From NCBI GenBank assembly GCA_013362405.1, contig JABFWF010000067.1, positions 1-34,646 on the forward strand: a DNA stretch of 34,646 nucleotides, written 5' to 3'. Shown piece after piece: positions 9,485 through 19,446 of this stretch (position 1 is the first letter of the stretch; each line of letters starts with the position of its first letter). The DNA is from Lysobacter sp. Lineage in GTDB: Bacteria > Pseudomonadota > Gammaproteobacteria > Xanthomonadales > Xanthomonadaceae. A program made the translations under genes and the position numbers. A model generated the notes under the pieces. The model had not been told where the DNA came from, ran no database searches, and saw only the letters and a program-made list of their open reading frames with translations.

Positions 9485-9938
9485 CCCGACCGTCCACATC
9501 CGTCGCGCCGTGGGCGCGGATGCGGATGCGCTCACCGCGCTGACCCAGCGCAGCCGCGCCTACGAGGGTCGCTATCGCGCGATCCTCGAGGGCTATGCGA
9601 TCACCGCGGCGCAGGTCGCGCGCGACGCCTGCCACGCTGCCTTCGACGAAGACGGGGGCCTGCTCGGCTATTACAGCCTGGTGCATGATCGGGTCGCGGG
9701 TGACGCCGAACTCGACCTGCTGTTCGTCGACGATGCGGCGCAGGGCCGCGGCGTCGGCGCGCTGCTGTTCGCGCACATGCGGAAGACCGCCCGCGCGCTC
9801 GGCGCGCACCGCGTGCGCATCGTCTCGCATCCGCCGGCCGAACCGTTCTACCTGCGCATGGGCGCCGTGCGCGTCGGCGAGCAGCCGCCGCGCGGGCGCG
9901 TGGCGTGGGCACGGCCGCTGCTCGAACTCGTCCCTTAG
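9474..9938 (+). CDS. GNAT family N-acetyltransferase
   Basis: GTG start inside the end of efpL (11-bp overlap). [37 protein letters not shown] and [12 protein letters not shown] motifs. Confidence 0.82.
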   Translation: MPTDPTVHIRRAVGADADALTALTQRSRAYEGRYRAILEGYAITAAQVARDACHAAFDEDGGLLGYYSLVHDRVAGDAELDLLFVDDAAQGRGVGALLFAHMRKTARALGAHRVRIVSHPPAEPFYLRMGAVRVGEQPPRGRVAWARPLLELVP

Positions 9939-9942
9939 CGTT

Positions 9943-10524
9943 TCAGGTGCCGGCGCGCTCCAGCCACTTGCGCGCCATCCGCCGCACGGAGGCATCGGCG
10001 GCGCCGTCCGCGGCGATCCCGGTCACCGCGCGCCACGCGAGCGCGTGCGATTCATCGCTGACGACGAAGGCCTCGTCCATGCCCGCGCGCACCACGTAGC
10101 GGACGTCGTAATGCCAATGCGCCGGCACGCCCCTGTGTTCGGGAATCCAGTGCCGGTCGAGGTCGAACAGCCCGGGTTCGAGCCGCAGCCCGGGCAACCC
10201 CGACTCCTCTTCCGCCTCCTTCAGCGCCACCCGCGCCAGGTCGCGGTCGCCGTCGGCGTGGCCGCCGAGCTGCAGCCAGCGGCCGAGCTTGCGATGGTGC
10301 GTCAGCAGTACGCGACCTCCGTCGCTACTGACCAGCCAGGCGGATGCGGTGAAGTGGCCGGCGAGGCGCTCGCGCAGGAAAGGATCGACCGCGTCTGCCA
10401 GCAGCGCGTGGAAATGCGCCACCACGTCCGCCTCCTCCGGCCAGCGGTTGCGGTAAGCGTCGAAGGCGGCTGCGAGCGGGTCGGCCGGCGCCGCATCGGT
10501 CCGGGAATCGAAGGCTGGTTCCAT
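9943..10524 (-). CDS. NUDIX hydrolase
   Basis: Variant Nudix box GHADGDRDLARVALKEAEEESGL; 193 aa. Confidence 0.87.
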   Translation of the reverse strand: MEPAFDSRTDAAPADPLAAAFDAYRNRWPEEADVVAHFHALLADAVDPFLRERLAGHFTASAWLVSSDGGRVLLTHHRKLGRWLQLGGHADGDRDLARVALKEAEEESGLPGLRLEPGLFDLDRHWIPEHRGVPAHWHYDVRYVVRAGMDEAFVVSDESHALAWRAVTGIAADGAADASVRRMARKWLERAGT

Positions 10525-10587
10525 CGCAGCATTATCGCTGGTCGCGCAGGCGCGAACGTTCCGCGCGACGCGGATGCCCGTTGGCGC

Positions 10588-10616
10588 TTGTGCACGTCCC
10601 GGGCGCCCGGTAAGGT
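10588..10616 (+). promoter_or_regulatory. Predicted promoter of the APC permease, with a palindrome in the spacer
   Basis: TTGTGC (10588-10593), 17-nt spacer, TAAGGT (10611-10616). Spacer contains the 12-bp palindrome CCGGGCGCCCGG (10599-10610). Downstream gene starts at 10673 with a GGGGAG RBS. Confidence 0.4.
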
Positions 10617-10672
10617 CGGCGGATGGCCGTTGTCCTCATCGCGGCCCGACCACATCCCCGGGGGAGAACTGC

Positions 10673-12217
10673 ATGCTTTTCTGGCGCGTCAAGCCGCTCG
10701 ACCACATTCTCGCGACGGCCGAGAAGAAATCCCTGCACCGCCAGCTCGGGCCGGTCCAGCTCACGCTCCTCGGCGTCGGCGCGGTCATCGGCACCGGCAT
10801 CTTCGTGCTGACCGCGGAGGCCGCGCAGAAGTCCGGTCCGGCGATGATGGTCGCCTTCGTGATCGCCGCGGTCGTATGCGGACTCGCGGCCCTGGCCTAT
10901 GCCGAACTCGCGTCGATGGTCCCGGTGTCGGGCTCGGCCTACACCTATACCTATGGCGTGATGGGCGAGGTCATCGCCTGGATCGTCGGCTGGGCGCTGG
11001 TGCTCGAATACGCCATCGGCGCGACCGCCGTGTGCGTCGGCTGGTCCGGATACGTCAACGGCCTGCTGAACAGCGGCATCTTCGGACTGGTCACGCCGGG
11101 CACGCTCTCGCTGCCCGAATCGCTGCAGACCGGCTATTTCTCCGGCGGCGGCTTCAACCTGCTGGCCTTCCTGATCGGGATCGCGGTGACCTGGCTGCTG
11201 GTCATCGGCACCTCGAAGAGCGCCAAGGTCAATGCCGTGCTGGTCGCCATCAAGATCATCGCGCTCACGGCGTTCATCGCGCTCGCGCTGCCCGCGGTGA
11301 AGAGCGCCCACCTGCATCCCTTCCTGCCGACCGGCTGGGGCAGCCCCACCGGCGGCATGGGCGTGCTCGGGGCGGCGGCGTCGATCTTCTTCGCCTACGT
11401 CGGCTTCGACGCGGTCTCCACCGCCGCCGAGGAAACCAAGAACCCGAACCGCAACATCCCGATCGGACTGATCGGCGCGCTCGGCATCTGCACCGTCTTC
11501 TACCTGCTGGTCGGCTACGGCGCCGCGGGATCGGTCGGTGCGCAGCCGCTCTTCGGGCCGAATGGCGTGGCGCTCGACCCCGGCACCCCGGAGATGACCG
11601 CCGCCTGCCTGCTGCCGGCCAACGCCGACGCCCTGGTGTGCAGCCGCGAGCCGCTTGCGCACGTGATCCGCATGCTCGGTTTCGCGCAGATCGGCAACCT
11701 GATCGCGCTGGCCGCCGTCGTCGCCCTGCCGTCGGTCATCCTGATGATGATGTTCGGCCAGACCCGCATCTTCTTCACGATGTCGCGCGACGGCCTGCTG
11801 CCGGAAGCGCTGTCCCGCATCCACTCCCGCTTCCACACCCCGCACGTGGTCACGATCCTCACCGGCATCGTCGTCGCGATCTGCGCGGCGCTGTTCCCGG
11901 TCGGCAAGCTGGCCGACACGTCCAACGCCGGCACGCTGCTCGCGTTCGCGATGGTGTCGATCGGCGTGCTGATGCTGCGCCGCGTGCAGCCGGACCGGCC
12001 GCGCCCGTTCCGCACGCCGATGGCGTGGGTCGTGTGCCCGCTCGCCGTGCTCGGCTGCGCCCTGCTCTTCGTCAACCTGAGCTGGATCGCCAAGTCGGTG
12101 TTCGTGGGCTGGGCCGCGATCGGACTGGTCTTCTACGTGCTCTACGGCAAGCGTCGCAGCCATCTCGCGCCGGGTAACGCGCAGCCCGAAGACCTCGCCC
12201 CCGTCGACCTCAAGTAA
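10673..12217 (+). CDS. APC family amino acid permease (YhdG/cationic amino acid transporter-like), copy 1
   Basis: LGVGAVIGTGIFVLTAEAAQKSGPAMMVAFVIAA and [16 protein letters not shown] motifs; multiple TM segments. Confidence 0.9.
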   Translation: MLFWRVKPLDHILATAEKKSLHRQLGPVQLTLLGVGAVIGTGIFVLTAEAAQKSGPAMMVAFVIAAVVCGLAALAYAELASMVPVSGSAYTYTYGVMGEVIAWIVGWALVLEYAIGATAVCVGWSGYVNGLLNSGIFGLVTPGTLSLPESLQTGYFSGGGFNLLAFLIGIAVTWLLVIGTSKSAKVNAVLVAIKIIALTAFIALALPAVKSAHLHPFLPTGWGSPTGGMGVLGAAASIFFAYVGFDAVSTAAEETKNPNRNIPIGLIGALGICTVFYLLVGYGAAGSVGAQPLFGPNGVALDPGTPEMTAACLLPANADALVCSREPLAHVIRMLGFAQIGNLIALAAVVALPSVILMMMFGQTRIFFTMSRDGLLPEALSRIHSRFHTPHVVTILTGIVVAICAALFPVGKLADTSNAGTLLAFAMVSIGVLMLRRVQPDRPRPFRTPMAWVVCPLAVLGCALLFVNLSWIAKSVFVGWAAIGLVFYVLYGKRRSHLAPGNAQPEDLAPVDLK

Positions 12218-12288
12218 GCCGGCATTCGACCGGCCGCACCGCCATGCAAGGCGCCGGCACGACCGCCGGCGCCCGGCAGGAATCCCGC

Positions 12289-13719
12289 ATGTTCAAGCGA
12301 CTGTTCGCCACCAAGCACCCGCACGCCGTCACCGGCGACGCCAACCAGCTGCAACTGCACCGCACCCTCGGACCCTGGGGCCTCACGGCCCTGGGGATCG
12401 GCGCGGTGATCGGCGGCGGCATCTTCGTGATCACCGGGCAGGCCGCCGCCGAGCACGCCGGCCCCGCGATCATGCTGTCGTTCGTGCTCGCGGCGATCTG
12501 CTGCACGTTCTGCGCGCTCGCCTACGCCGAGTTCGCGGCGATGGTGCCGGTCTCGGGCAGCGCGTACACCTACACCTACGCCACGCTCGGCGAACTGGCC
12601 GCCTGGTTCATCGGCTGGATGCTGGTGCTCGAATACGGGGTTTCCGCATCGGCGGTCGCGGTGAGCTGGACCGGCTATTTCCTCAGCCTGCTCGACCACT
12701 TCGGCGTACACCTGCCGGCGGCGCTGGTGAACGCGCCGCTCGACGCCAAGCTCCAGCCCACCGGCGCGATCGCGAACCTGCCCGCCGCGGGCATCGTCCT
12801 GCTGCTGACATGGCTGTGCTACGTCGGCATCCGCAAGTCGTCGGCGATGAACATGGCGATGGTGCTGCTCAAGAGCGGCCTGATCGTGCTGGTGATCCTG
12901 GCCGGCTGGAAATACATCGATCCCGCCAACTGGCACCCGTTCATTCCCGCCAACCAGGGCCCGGGCAAGTTCGGCTGGGAGGGCGTGTTGCGCGGCGCGG
13001 CGATGGTGTTCTTCGCCTACATCGGCTTCGAGGCGGTCTCGGTCGCAGCGCAGGAGTCGCACAAGCCGCAGCGCGACCTGCCGATCGGCATGCTGCTGTC
13101 GCTCGCCATCTGCACCGTGCTGTACATCGCGATGGCCGCGGTGATGACGGGCATGATCTCCTACACGCAGCTCGGCACCGCCGAACCGGTGGTGACGGCC
13201 GTCGCCGCGCACCCGCAGCTCGGCTGGCTGCGTGTGGTGGTGGAGATCGGGGCGCTGATCGGCCTGTCGTCGGTGGTGCTGGTGATGATCATCGGCCAGC
13301 CCCGCATCTTCATGATCATGGCGCGCGACGGCCTGCTGCCGCCGGTGTTCACGAAAATCCATCCCGAATACCGCACGCCGCACATCAACACCGTCATCAC
13401 CGGCATCGGCATCGCCGCGCTGGCGGCCGTGTTCCCGCTCGACGTGCTTGGCGAACTCACCTCGATGGGCACGCTGATCGCCTTCGCGGCGGTCTGCGCC
13501 GGCGTGCTGGTCCTGCGCCGGACCCAGCCCGACCTGCCCAGGCCCTTCCGCATCCGCTTCGCATGGCCCGTCTGCATCGCCGGCATCCTGAGCTGCCTGG
13601 CGCTGCTCTCGACGATGACCGCGCACAACTGGATGCTAATGGTGATCTGGACCGCGTTCGGCTTCCTGATCTACTTCCTGTACGGCTACCGGCACAGCCT
13701 GGTCGGCGCCGCGCGGTAA
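12289..13719 (+). CDS. APC family amino acid permease, copy 2 (tandem paralog)
   Basis: [35 protein letters not shown] and [16 protein letters not shown], colinear with copy 1. Confidence 0.9.
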   Translation: MFKRLFATKHPHAVTGDANQLQLHRTLGPWGLTALGIGAVIGGGIFVITGQAAAEHAGPAIMLSFVLAAICCTFCALAYAEFAAMVPVSGSAYTYTYATLGELAAWFIGWMLVLEYGVSASAVAVSWTGYFLSLLDHFGVHLPAALVNAPLDAKLQPTGAIANLPAAGIVLLLTWLCYVGIRKSSAMNMAMVLLKSGLIVLVILAGWKYIDPANWHPFIPANQGPGKFGWEGVLRGAAMVFFAYIGFEAVSVAAQESHKPQRDLPIGMLLSLAICTVLYIAMAAVMTGMISYTQLGTAEPVVTAVAAHPQLGWLRVVVEIGALIGLSSVVLVMIIGQPRIFMIMARDGLLPPVFTKIHPEYRTPHINTVITGIGIAALAAVFPLDVLGELTSMGTLIAFAAVCAGVLVLRRTQPDLPRPFRIRFAWPVCIAGILSCLALLSTMTAHNWMLMVIWTAFGFLIYFLYGYRHSLVGAAR

Positions 13720-13775
13720 CCACCGCGGCGCGCCGGCTGGAGGGCGGCATTCGCGCCGTTGCGAGGCCGGTTCGC

Positions 13776-13781
13776 TAGAAT
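13776..13781 (+). promoter_or_regulatory. Predicted -10 box (TAGAAT) of a possibly leaderless mtnB transcript
   Basis: TAGAAT, 6-nt gap (CCGGCC), then ATG at 13788. No convincing -35 found. Confidence 0.4.
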
Positions 13782-13787
13782 CCGGCC

Positions 13788-14423
13788 ATGGATCCGTCCG
13801 CCTACGACCCCCGGCAGCTGCGCCACCTCGCCGGCGAAATCATCACCAACGTGCGCGAGCTCGCCGCCGCGGGCTGGACGCCGGCGACCAGCAGCAATTT
13901 CTCGCGGCGCCTCGACGACCGCCACGTGGCGATCACCGTCTCCGGCCGCGACAAAGGCCGGCTGAACGAAGACGACATCATGGTCGTCGACCTCGACGGC
14001 AACCCGGTCGAGACCGGACACCGCCCGTCCGCCGAAACGCTGCTGCATACCCAGCTCTACCGCCGCTTCCCCGACGTCGGCTGCGTGCTGCACACCCATT
14101 CGCAGGCGCAGACGGTGGCCTCGCGCCTGTACGCGGGCGCCGGCCGCGTCCACCTCGAGGGCTACGAGCTGCTGAAGGCCTTCCCCGGCACCAGCACGCA
14201 CGACACCGAGCTCGACATCCCGGTGCTGCCCAACTCGCAGGACATGCGCACGCTCGCGGCGCAGGTCGACGCGCTGCTCGACAACCAGCCGATGTGGGGC
14301 TACCTGATCGACGGCCATGGCCTGTACGCCTGGGGCCGCGACATGGCCGAAGCGCGTCGCCACCTGGAGGCGTTCGAATTCCTGCTCGGCTGCGAGCTCG
14401 AACTGAGGAAGCTGTGCCCGTGA
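13788..14423 (+). CDS. mtnB: Methylthioribulose-1-phosphate dehydratase
   Basis: Class II aldolase-like; [45 protein letters not shown]; followed by mtnD and mtnC. Confidence 0.93.
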   Translation: MDPSAYDPRQLRHLAGEIITNVRELAAAGWTPATSSNFSRRLDDRHVAITVSGRDKGRLNEDDIMVVDLDGNPVETGHRPSAETLLHTQLYRRFPDVGCVLHTHSQAQTVASRLYAGAGRVHLEGYELLKAFPGTSTHDTELDIPVLPNSQDMRTLAAQVDALLDNQPMWGYLIDGHGLYAWGRDMAEARRHLEAFEFLLGCELELRKLCP

Positions 14424-14977
14424 GCCGCCTGCGCATCTTCGCCGACGACCATCCGGACGAACCGTTGCTGGTCGCCGACACGCCCGATGCGATCGCCCGC
14501 GGGCTGCAGGCCATCGGCGTCGCCTTCGAACAGTGGCAGGCCACGCAGCCGGTGAAGCCGGGCGACACGCCCGAGGCGATCATGGACGCGTACCGCGCCG
14601 ACATCGACCGGCTCGTCGCCGAACGCGGCTTCCGCACCGTCGACGTGGTCAGCATCGCGCCGGACAACCCGAACCGCGAGGCGATGCGCGGCAAGTTCCT
14701 CGACGAGCACTTCCACAAGGAAGACGAGGTGCGCTTCTTCGTCGCCGGCTCGGGCCTGTTCACGCTGCACGTGGACAACCGCGTGTACGAGGTGCGCTGC
14801 GAGGCCGGCGACCTGATCGCCGTGCCGGACGGCATGCCCCACTGGTTCGACATGGGCCCGGAGCCGAGCTTCGTCGCGATCCGCTTCTTCACCGAGCCGG
14901 AAGGCTGGGTCGGCCATTTCACCGGCACCGACATCGCACGGAAATTCCCGCGCTACGAAAAGGGCCAGGCGCGTTAG
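14420..14977 (+). CDS. mtnD: Acireductone dioxygenase
   Basis: GTG start overlapping mtnB stop. [26 protein letters not shown] metal-binding cupin motif and [10 protein letters not shown]. Confidence 0.93.
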   Translation: MSRLRIFADDHPDEPLLVADTPDAIARGLQAIGVAFEQWQATQPVKPGDTPEAIMDAYRADIDRLVAERGFRTVDVVSIAPDNPNREAMRGKFLDEHFHKEDEVRFFVAGSGLFTLHVDNRVYEVRCEAGDLIAVPDGMPHWFDMGPEPSFVAIRFFTEPEGWVGHFTGTDIARKFPRYEKGQAR

Positions 14978-15059
14978 TCGTCCCAGGTCCGTCGTTCCCA
15001 CAAGGCGGCATCCAGCGACGTTTCGCGCCACACCGCCGCCGCCCGCAGCTGTTGAACCC

Positions 15060-15758
15060 ATGAAGCCCCTGATCCTCACCGACATCGAAGGCACCACTTC
15101 GTCGATCTCCTTCGTGAGGGACGTGCTGTTCCCCTACGCCCGCCGCGCGATGCCGCGCTTCGTGTGCGAACACGGCGGCGATCCGGAAGTGCGGCGCTGG
15201 CTGGATGCGGTCGCCACCGAGAACGGCGCCATGTGCAGCGACGACATGATCGCGGAGACGCTGCAGGGCTGGATCGACGAGGACCGCAAGCACACCGCGC
15301 TCAAGGCGCTGCAGGGCCGGCTGTGGGCCCACGGCTACGCGCAGGGCGACTATCGGGCGCACGTCTATCCGGACGCGGCGCAGGCGCTGCAACGCTGGCA
15401 CGACGCCGGCCTTGCGCTGGCGGTGTACTCGTCGGGCTCGGTGCCCGCGCAGCGTCTGTTCTTCGGCCACAGCGAGGCGGGCGACATGACGCCGCTGTTC
15501 TCGGGCTTCTTCGATACCGAGGTCGGCCACAAACGCGATGCCGCGAGCTATCGCCGCATCGCCGAAGCCCTCAACCGCGCGCCGGGCGACATGGTGTTCC
15601 TGTCCGACGTGGTGGAGGAACTCGATGCGGCGCGCGAAGCGGGCCTGCGCACGGTGCTGGTCGACCGGCGTGAAGACTACCCGCAGCCGCGCACCGGCGA
15701 GGCCACGCACGGACACGCGCGGGTCACTGCGTTCGACGCGATCGACGTCGGCGCCTGA
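15060..15758 (+). CDS. mtnC: Enolase-phosphatase E1 (acireductone synthase)
   Basis: [25 protein letters not shown] signature; HAD motifs YSSGSV and [16 protein letters not shown]. Confidence 0.94.
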   Translation: MKPLILTDIEGTTSSISFVRDVLFPYARRAMPRFVCEHGGDPEVRRWLDAVATENGAMCSDDMIAETLQGWIDEDRKHTALKALQGRLWAHGYAQGDYRAHVYPDAAQALQRWHDAGLALAVYSSGSVPAQRLFFGHSEAGDMTPLFSGFFDTEVGHKRDAASYRRIAEALNRAPGDMVFLSDVVEELDAAREAGLRTVLVDRREDYPQPRTGEATHGHARVTAFDAIDVGA

Positions 15759-15765
15759 GGGCGCG

Positions 15766-17316
15766 TCAGGGACTCGCCACGTCGAGCCGGTAGCTCGTCG
15801 CGGCCTGCCGCCAGCCGCGCCACGGATCGCGCGCGCGCACCTCGACCCGGTGCATGCCGGCCGCGAGGGTCGTCGGCAGCGCACCGCGCCACAGGTGCGT
15901 GGATGGCGTGGCCTCGGGCGAGCGGTCGTAGCCGCGCAGCGCATCGGCCGCATCGTCGCGCGCGTTTTCCGCCAGCAACACGGGATCGGGCTGCAGCACG
16001 TGCTGCATCGGCTGCCAGGCACCGTCGTCGACGCGGTATTCGACCGGCGTGTCCTCGCGCCCCATGAACACGTTCGCGTACACGCCCCACGCCGGATATG
16101 CGCCCTGCCGCAGCACCTTCGGCGCATGCAGCGCCATCGCCGGATCGGCCGGATCGCGCGCCACGTGCCACGCCAGCGCGTAGCGGCCGTCGCGGGCGAT
16201 GTCGAGCGTGGCGTAGCCGTTCGGCGTGCCGTCGCTCATGGTCGCATCGGGAATGCCCGCCGCATCCTTCGTGCCGGACCAGAACGCGCCGCAGGCCGCG
16301 CCGACGTTGTATTCGAGCAGCGGCGCCGCGCCATGCCAGCCATCGGCGGCGCCGTGCAGCACCTGCCGTTGCGCATGGCTGTGGCCACTGAGGACCAGTA
16401 CGTTCGGAAAGCGTTGCAGCAGGGCGAACAGGCGCTCGCGATCCTCCGGCCGGAACGTCGCCGGCCGCCCGGGCGGGGCCGCGTCGAACAGCGGGATGTG
16501 CACCGCGACCACCAGCAGCCGGTCGCTCCGCAGCCGCGGCAGCAGCGCCTCCAGGAAGGCGAACTGGTCGGCGCGCAGGCCGCCGACATAGCGCAGGTCG
16601 CCACCTGGCCGGTACACCACGTCGTCGAGCACGAGGAAGCTCGCGCCGTCTTCCTCCCACGCGTAGCTGTCCGGCCCGTAGTGCGCGGTGAAGGTGCGCA
16701 GCGAATCGTCGTCGCCCGTCGCATCGCGGTCCACGTCGTGGTTGCCGGGCACGGTCAGCCATGGCACGCCCAGCCGCTTGGTGACCGCGTCGACCCCGGG
16801 ATAGAGGCTCTGGTCGTCGTCGACGATGTCGCCGAGGGTCAGGCCCAATCGCGCGTGATGACGGCCGAGCAGCGGCTCGACGATGTCGCGCCGGTAGTAA
16901 CCGACGTCGACGACGTTCTTCGGTTGTGGATCGGTGAACACCAGCACCTGCGTCGAGGAGGCCGGCACCGGCGCGGGACGCAGCGCGAAGTCGCAGCTTG
17001 CGGCGTCGGCGGATCTCCAGCTGTCCGGCAGGCCATTGCCACGCATCGGCAACGCGTAGCGCGCCGGCTTGACGACGAACACGCTGCCGCGTGCGGCCGG
17101 CAACCGGTAGGCGCCCTGCGCGTCGGTGGTGGCGATGTTGCGTCCGTCGGCGACCAGCACCCGCGCGATGCCCACTTCGCCGGCATCGCGGCGGCCGTTG
17201 CCGTTGGCGTCCAGGTAGACGTGGCCCTGCGTGCAGGCGGCCTGCGCGCCGGCGCAGCAGGCGAGGAGCAGGAGGGCGAACGGCAGTCGGGCTGGGCGGC
17301 GGGGGGTGCTGGGCAT
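15766..17316 (-). CDS. Secreted calcineurin-like metallophosphoesterase with N-terminal SdrD_B-like domain
   Basis: Signal peptide (LPFALLLLACCAGAQA); VYLDANGNGRRDAGE ... TDAQGAYRLPA; metallophosphoesterase motifs FTDPQ, LGDIVDDD, VPGNHDVD, VLSGHSHAQ. Confidence 0.85.
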   Translation of the reverse strand: MPSTPRRPARLPFALLLLACCAGAQAACTQGHVYLDANGNGRRDAGEVGIARVLVADGRNIATTDAQGAYRLPAARGSVFVVKPARYALPMRGNGLPDSWRSADAASCDFALRPAPVPASSTQVLVFTDPQPKNVVDVGYYRRDIVEPLLGRHHARLGLTLGDIVDDDQSLYPGVDAVTKRLGVPWLTVPGNHDVDRDATGDDDSLRTFTAHYGPDSYAWEEDGASFLVLDDVVYRPGGDLRYVGGLRADQFAFLEALLPRLRSDRLLVVAVHIPLFDAAPPGRPATFRPEDRERLFALLQRFPNVLVLSGHSHAQRQVLHGAADGWHGAAPLLEYNVGAACGAFWSGTKDAAGIPDATMSDGTPNGYATLDIARDGRYALAWHVARDPADPAMALHAPKVLRQGAYPAWGVYANVFMGREDTPVEYRVDDGAWQPMQHVLQPDPVLLAENARDDAADALRGYDRSPEATPSTHLWRGALPTTLAAGMHRVEVRARDPWRGWRQAATSYRLDVASP

Positions 17317-17349
17317 GCGCCGATGTTATCGGCTGCGCTGGCGCCTGCG

Positions 17350-17952
17350 TCAGCCGCGCCGGGACGCGAGCCGCCCGCGCGCCGCGTCCAGCGACAGGCC
17401 CCGCGCGCGCAGCAGCACCAGCAGGTGGTAAAGCAGGTCGGCGGACTCGTCGAGCACCGCGTCGTCCTCCTGCGCTACCGCGGCGAGCGCGGTCTCCACG
17501 CCCTCCTCGCCCACCTTCTGCGCGATCGCACGCACGCCGGCGGCGAACAGCCGCGCGGTGTAGCTGCCGGGCGACGGCTGCGCGCGCCGTTGCTCCACGA
17601 GTGCATCGAGCTCGCCGAGCACGTCGCCCGGCGCACCATCGAAGCAGCTCGTGGTGCCGCGGTGGCAGGTCGGCCCCGCCGGCCGCGCAAGCACCAGCAG
17701 GCCGTCACCGTCGCAGTCCGCCGCGACCGACATGCAGGCGAGCGCGTTGCCGGAGGTCTCGCCCTTGCGCCACAGGCGTTGTCGGCTGCGGCTGAAGAAC
17801 GTGACGAAGCCGCTGTCCAGCGTCGCCTGGAGCGCAGCGCGGTCCATGTAGCCGAGCATCAGCACGCGCAATGTCGCAGCGTCCTGCACGATGGCCGGCA
17901 ACAGGCCGCCCTGCTTCTCCCAGGCGAGCGCGTCGATCGCCTCAGGCCGCAT
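17350..17952 (-). CDS. hisIE: Bifunctional phosphoribosyl-AMP cyclohydrolase / phosphoribosyl-ATP pyrophosphatase
   Basis: [40 protein letters not shown] (HisI) and [36 protein letters not shown] (HisE). Confidence 0.95.
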   Translation of the reverse strand: MRPEAIDALAWEKQGGLLPAIVQDAATLRVLMLGYMDRAALQATLDSGFVTFFSRSRQRLWRKGETSGNALACMSVAADCDGDGLLVLARPAGPTCHRGTTSCFDGAPGDVLGELDALVEQRRAQPSPGSYTARLFAAGVRAIAQKVGEEGVETALAAVAQEDDAVLDESADLLYHLLVLLRARGLSLDAARGRLASRRG

Positions 17953-18718
17953 GTCGCACCTCCACGCCACCGGCCCGCAACGCGTGCTTGAGTTCGCCGA
18001 TGCGCAGCGCACCGCTGTGGAAGACGCTTGCGGCGAGCGCGGCGTCGACGTCCGCCGCGCGGAAGACTTCGACGAAGTGCGCGGCCGCGCCGGCGCCACC
18101 GGACGCGACCAGCGGCACCGCGCACGCCGCGCGTACCGCGCGCAGCTGGGCGATGTCGTAACCATCGCGCACGCCGTCGCTGCCCATGCAGTTGAGCACG
18201 ATCTCGCCGGCACCGCGCGCCTGTACTTCCGCGACCCAGTCGACCGTGCGCCGCGACAATGCGCGGGTACGCGACGGATCACCGGTGTGACTGCGCACGC
18301 GCCACTCGCCGTCGGCCTCGCACAGGCTGTCGATGCCGACGACCACGCACTGCACGCCGAACGCGTCGGCCAGTTCGTCGACCAGCGCCGGGCGCTCCAG
18401 CGCCGGTGTGTTGACCGAGACCTTATCGGCGCCCGCGTGCAGCACGTTGCGCGCATCGTCCACGCTGCGGATCCCGCCGGCGACGCAGAACGGGATGTCG
18501 AGCACGCGCGCCACGCGTTCCACCCAGGCGCGGTCGACCGCGCGCCCCTGCGGACTGGCGGCGATGTCGTAGAACACCAGTTCGTCCGCGCCCTCGTCGC
18601 GGTAGCGCCGCGCCAGTTCGACGATGTCTCCCATGTCGACATGGTCGCGGAAGCGCACGCCCTTGACCACGCGCCCGTCCCGCACGTCCAGGCAGGGGAT
18701 GATGCGTCGGCTCAGCAT
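17942..18718 (-). CDS. hisF: Imidazole glycerol phosphate synthase subunit HisF
   Basis: [23 protein letters not shown] ... [24 protein letters not shown] ... ASGGAG. Confidence 0.96.
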   Translation of the reverse strand: MLSRRIIPCLDVRDGRVVKGVRFRDHVDMGDIVELARRYRDEGADELVFYDIAASPQGRAVDRAWVERVARVLDIPFCVAGGIRSVDDARNVLHAGADKVSVNTPALERPALVDELADAFGVQCVVVGIDSLCEADGEWRVRSHTGDPSRTRALSRRTVDWVAEVQARGAGEIVLNCMGSDGVRDGYDIAQLRAVRAACAVPLVASGGAGAAAHFVEVFRAADVDAALAASVFHSGALRIGELKHALRAGGVEVRHAA

Positions 18719-19446
18719 GTCAGCGCCTCGCGCAGCGGCAGCGCGCCGTCGAGCAGCGCCCTGCCCAGCACCGCGCCGCCGCAGCCGGCTGCGCGCAGCG
18801 CGTCGAGGTCCGGGACGTCGCGCACGCCGCCGCTGGCCTGGACCTCGACGCCCGGCAGGCGCGCGCACAACACGCGGTACAGCATGGCGTTGGGGCCGGC
18901 CAGCATGCCGTCGCGGTCGATGTCGGTGCACAGCAGGTGGCGGAGGCCTGCGGCGAGGTAACCGTCGGCCAACTGTTCGAGCGTGCCTTCTCCCTGTTGC
19001 GTCCAGCCGTGAGACGGCAAGCGCCATCGGCCCTCGTCATCACGGCGCGTGTCGAGCGCAACCACGAGTCGCTCCGTGCCGAACTGTCGCAGCCATCGCG
19101 CGACGCGCTCCGGCTCGCGCACCGCGAGCGATCCGACCACCACCCGCTCGGCACCGGCGGCAAGCAACCCCTCGACGTCCGTTTCCGAGCGCACGCCGCC
19201 ACCGGTCTGCACGCACAGGCCGGTCGACTGGCGGATGGCGCCGAGAAGCGCATGCAGCGTGTAGCCGCCGGCCCGCGCGGCATCCAGGTCGACCAGGTGC
19301 AGCCAGCGCGTCCCCTGCGCGGCCAACGCCTGGGCCAGGGCCAGCGGGTCGTCGCGATAACGTGTTTCCTGCGCGTAATCGCCCTGGCGCAGGCGCACCA
19401 CGCGGCCGTCGCGTACGTCGATGGCGGGATAAATGGTGAAGCTCAT
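18712..19446 (-). CDS. hisA: Phosphoribosylformimino-5-aminoimidazole carboxamide ribotide isomerase
   Basis: [24 protein letters not shown] ... VQTGGGVRS ... [15 protein letters not shown] ... ASGGV. Confidence 0.96.
   Translation of the reverse strand: MSFTIYPAIDVRDGRVVRLRQGDYAQETRYRDDPLALAQALAAQGTRWLHLVDLDAARAGGYTLHALLGAIRQSTGLCVQTGGGVRSETDVEGLLAAGAERVVVGSLAVREPERVARWLRQFGTERLVVALDTRRDDEGRWRLPSHGWTQQGEGTLEQLADGYLAAGLRHLLCTDIDRDGMLAGPNAMLYRVLCARLPGVEVQASGGVRDVPDLDALRAAGCGGAVLGRALLDGALPLREALTC

Noticed and set aside
10623-10811. 62-aa ORF starting 6 nt after a TAAGGT box, upstream of and overlapping permease 1
   Set aside because: Considered as a leader peptide, but it is Arg/Ser-rich, out of frame with and running into the permease, and lacks amino-acid runs suggestive of attenuation. 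TAAGGT is better explained as the permease -10.
15766-17316. Metallophosphoesterase as a replacement histidinol-phosphate phosphatase for the zinc-less HisB
   Set aside because: It has a signal peptide and an extracytoplasmic-type N-terminal module, so it should not meet the cytoplasmic substrate; HisB also keeps its HAD catalytic motif.
15538-17991. 817-aa plus-strand ORF antisense to the metallophosphoesterase and hisIE
   Set aside because: GC-driven shadow frame; the opposite strand carries well-conserved proteins.
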